From Bacillota bacterium (GTDB lineage: Bacteria > Bacillota > Clostridia > Peptostreptococcales > Anaerovoracaceae): a stretch of 64,000 nt of DNA. The position numbers were made by a program, and so were the translations under genes. The stretch is from contig JAETTD010000002.1 of NCBI GenBank assembly GCA_021769295.1, positions 62,001-126,000 on the forward strand, written 5' to 3'. The notes beneath the pieces were generated by a model that worked only from the letters and a program-made list of their open reading frames with translations, was not told the DNA's origin and did no database searches. Shown in pieces: positions 61,600-64,000 of this stretch (position 1 is its first letter; every line of letters starts with the position of its first letter).

Positions 61600-64000
61600 T
61601 TACAGTTCAAAATTATCTCCCAGCCTCAGAGATAAAACTTTTGAAATTCCGTGTTCCGGCATGGTAACGCCGTAAAGCACGTCGGCGTGTTCCATGGTCG
61701 CCTTCTGGTGCGTTACGATTGCAAACTGAATATCGTGGAAATTGCGGAGGTATTTTGCAAACCTGTCGATATTGTTGTCATCCAGCGCTGCCTCCACCTC
61801 GTCCAATATGCAAAACGGTGTCGGAGTAGTCTTAAGTACCGCAAACATCAGCGCCATGGCGGTCATGGTTTTTTCGCCGCCTGACATAAGATTTATGTTC
61901 TGCAGTTTCTTTCCCGGCGGCTGAGCTACTATTTCAATGCCTGCCTCAAGAGGATTATCCTCGTTGTCAAGCCTGAGTTCCGCATGTCCGCCTCCAAACA
62001 GAGCTTTGAATATTTCTTCAAAATTGATGACCACCTTATCAAAGTTCTCTTTAAACTTGGTCTTTATAGTCCTTTCCATATCGTCAACTATTTCTTTTAG
62101 CTGTTCCATGGCAGAGGTTATATCTCTTCTCTGTTCCGAAAGGAACTCATATCTTTCCTTAACCTGTGCATATTCCTTTATCGCTCCCACATTTACGTCG
62201 CCCAGTTCTTTGAGCCTGTTTTTGATTTCCCTGCTTTCTTTCTGAGCGGTTGAAACGGCAAAATCCGTCTTCTTAAATTCTATGGCCTGTAAATATGAAA
62301 TTTCAAATTCATCCCACAATCTTTCTTTCAGAGTATCGAGCTGAGTTTCATTTTTTGCAATGCGGATTTCCTGCTGATACTTCTTGTCCTGATAAGAGTT
62401 GAGCTGTTCGCTCAAAGAAGTCCGTCTCTTGTTCATTTCTTCTTCTTTTACGGAAATGTCCGCTTTTTCTTCCGAAACACGCAGGATATACTCTTCCAGC
62501 TCTTCTTTTTCCTTATTCTTATCTCTTATTTCTTCGTCGGCATCCTTTGAGCCGAATAGAATATTGTTTTTTTCTTCTTCAAAGGTTTGGAGCTGAAGCT
62601 TCTTTGCCTCTATCTGCGAGTCGAAGTCAGCAACGATTTTCCCTATCCTCTGAATCATCTGCATAAGGCCTTCTTTATTGCTGTCCTGTCTGTTCTTTTC
62701 TATTCTTATTGCGGTGATGTCTTCTGACGCTTTGTCCGTTTCCGCCTTAACCGACTCCTGCTTATTCATGAGTTCTTCGATGACGGCTTTAAGCTGCTCG
62801 CTCTCCTGCTGACACCGCAGTGCCTCTTCTTCCAATTTTTTTGCCATTGAATCCGCATTGTCCAAATCGCCTTCTACGGAAGCAAGCTGCTGCACATGTC
62901 TTGAAGCATTGCTTTCCATTTCTTTTGAGCTTTTAATCTCGCTTTCTATCTTGGCGTGTAAGTTAAAAGATTCTATTTCGAGATTTCTGTATGATTTCTC
63001 CAGTTCATCAATAAGAATTCTGATTTTTTCCGACCTGTCTGAAAGGGTCTTTTTCTCCGATTGGAGCTTTGACAGATTATCCTCTATAGCTTTTATGTCT
63101 TTTGCAAGCTTTTCTATTTCTCTCTTTCTTTCAAGCAGATTGGCAGTGTTATTTTTATATTTTCCTCCGGTAATCGCACCGCTTATATTGACTATCTCTC
63201 CCTCAAGAGTGACGAAACGCACTCCCAAGCCTTTTTGCTTTGAGCAATCTATGGCATCCTGCATGGTTTCGACGATGACAACTCGTCCCAAAAGATAGTC
63301 GAAAATGCCTTTATATTTGTCGCCGCATTGTATAATATCGCACGCAAGACCTCTGAATCCTTTAGCGGAGGATAAAGAGGTTGGCAGGTTTGCTCTGCTT
63401 CCTTTGACGGATTCCATAGGTAAAAATGTGGCTCTTCCCGCCTTATTGTCTTTCAATGCCTGTATTGCGGTTTTGGCGTCTTTATCTTTCTGGCATACTA
63501 TATTTTGCATTGCTGCGCCGAGGGCCGTTTCCACAGCCACTTCAAAGCCTTCGGGAACTTTCATCAAATCTGCGGCAACGCCTTCTATGCCGTTGAAGTT
63601 TCCTTTCATTATAAACCTTACCGCATTGTTATATCCCTCGTAGTTGTTTTCCATCTCTTCGATGGTCTTTTTACGTGTATTGTACTGACTTATCAGAATT
63701 TGAGCGTGGCTTGACTGCTTATCCAGCTCTTTTGCTTTTGCCGATAAGTTTTCAAGTTCTATCCTGTTTGTTTTCGTCTGTTCTTTTAAAGCATGGAGTT
63801 TTTCTTCGATTTCAGCCTTGTTTTTTTCAGCTTCATTTAATGCTGTCGATGAAGCCTCTCTCGTTTCGTCCAAACGCTTTCTTTCTTCAATCAGCTGTTC
63901 CCTGCGTTTTTTTAATGATTCCTTATAGCTCTCCATGCTCTTGGCTTCTGAGCGTTTGGCTGAACTCTCATTATACAGCAGGTACATCTTGTTTCTGCTT
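61600..64000 (-). CDS. smc: chromosome segregation protein SMC (C-terminal ~800 residues, cut by window edge)
   Basis: The frame is open to position 64000; the text SRNKMYLLYNESSAKRSEAK at the cut is the early coiled coil, so the start lies outside. Visible are coiled coil 1, the hinge (VPEGFEVAVETALGAAMQNI, then GRATFLPMESVKG and the hinge Gly residues), coiled coil 2, and the ABC-like C-terminal half with signature LMSGGEKTMTAMALMFAVLK and Walker B PFCILDEVEAALDDNN. SMC with ScpAB condenses and segregates chromosomes. The conserved neighbours ftsY and der follow. Confidence 0.96.
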   Translation of the reverse strand, partial: SRNKMYLLYNESSAKRSEAKSMESYKESLKKRREQLIEERKRLDETREASSTALNEAEKNKAEIEEKLHALKEQTKTNRIELENLSAKAKELDKQSSHAQILISQYNTRKKTIEEMENNYEGYNNAVRFIMKGNFNGIEGVAADLMKVPEGFEVAVETALGAAMQNIVCQKDKDAKTAIQALKDNKAGRATFLPMESVKGSRANLPTSLSSAKGFRGLACDIIQCGDKYKGIFDYLLGRVVIVETMQDAIDCSKQKGLGVRFVTLEGEIVNISGAITGGKYKNNTANLLERKREIEKLAKDIKAIEDNLSKLQSEKKTLSDRSEKIRILIDELEKSYRNLEIESFNLHAKIESEIKSSKEMESNASRHVQQLASVEGDLDNADSMAKKLEEEALRCQQESEQLKAVIEELMNKQESVKAETDKASEDITAIRIEKNRQDSNKEGLMQMIQRIGKIVADFDSQIEAKKLQLQTFEEEKNNILFGSKDADEEIRDKNKEKEELEEYILRVSEEKADISVKEEEMNKRRTSLSEQLNSYQDKKYQQEIRIAKNETQLDTLKERLWDEFEISYLQAIEFKKTDFAVSTAQKESREIKNRLKELGDVNVGAIKEYAQVKERYEFLSEQRRDITSAMEQLKEIVDDMERTIKTKFKENFDKVVINFEEIFKALFGGGHAELRLDNEDNPLEAGIEIVAQPPGKKLQNINLMSGGEKTMTAMALMFAVLKTTPTPFCILDEVEAALDDNNIDRFAKYLRNFHDIQFAIVTHQKATMEHADVLYGVTMPEHGISKVLSLRLGDNFEL

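Overview
The window looks like a chromosomal segment of a spore-forming, probably strictly anaerobic Clostridia (Firmicutes). The reasons are a full-length spoIVA spore-coat ATPase gene, Gram-positive style ribosome binding sites (AGGAGG/GGAGG) before most genes, a CIRCE operator on clpB, sigma-A promoters with 17-bp spacers, MurT/GatD-type cell-wall genes, and many 4Fe-4S or radical enzymes. Gene identity does not settle the species.

Layout. 1-11.6 kb: rpoN (cut by the left edge), trmL, hom, a SEC-C protein, a Bax-inhibitor-like protein, an ECF sigma/anti-sigma pair, a cupin with a NapH-like Fe-S membrane protein, nth, azlCD with a divergent LysR regulator, an ATL-like DNA repair protein, a PhzF protein with an internal deletion, an LMW phosphatase, a GIY-YIG protein and tRNA-Thr(CGT). 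11.7-25.8 kb is accessory: small AT-rich genes, two XRE regulators, and a two-component/ABC locus whose permease has an in-frame stop and whose response regulator seems to start at ATT. Repeats surround all of these. 25.9-38 kb holds mostly minus-strand housekeeping and orphan genes (isomerase, hydrolase, decayed toxin-antitoxin pair, ogt, alarmone synthetase, fic-thiN, DMT transporter, SUFU, B3/4, DUF4241, AAA ATPase, Gp37/Gp68-like, nucleotidyltransferase). 38.7-64 kb holds GntR, mntP, clpB, an NhaD-like transporter, an M50 protease, a LysM protein, a gatD-like/murT/ATP-grasp/cls cluster, an MFS transporter, spoIVA, a Na/Pi transporter, and the run miaB-gpsA-plsY-der-ftsY-smc (smc is cut by the right edge).

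The most striking feature is intergenic. Three unrelated repeat families share one theme, arrays of fixed-length palindromes at invariant spacing. Family 1 (4.9, 15.5, 15.8, 19.6, 37.9, 38.3 and 54.3 kb) is a module of about 257 bp with four 38-39 bp segments bounded by TGTTGGC/GCCAACA and separated by 43, 14-15 and 44 bp. Several copies sit inside elements with terminal inverted repeats that resemble ISL3-type transposon ends. Family 2 (40.1 and 53.9 kb, inverted relative to each other) has four 35-bp TGCCG...CGGCA hairpins at exactly 62-bp steps. Family 3 (11.7 and 23.6 kb, plus one copy at 43.3 kb) repeats a GTGAATTCAC palindrome, also at exactly 62-bp steps. Arm sequences in family 1 change on both sides together, which suggests selection on pairing (structured RNA or cruciform DNA).

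A second candidate for an undescribed system is the cell-wall cluster at 46.1-49.3 kb. It pairs a MurT-type ligase with a GatD-like protein that lacks both the catalytic Cys and His, next to an ATP-grasp ligase.
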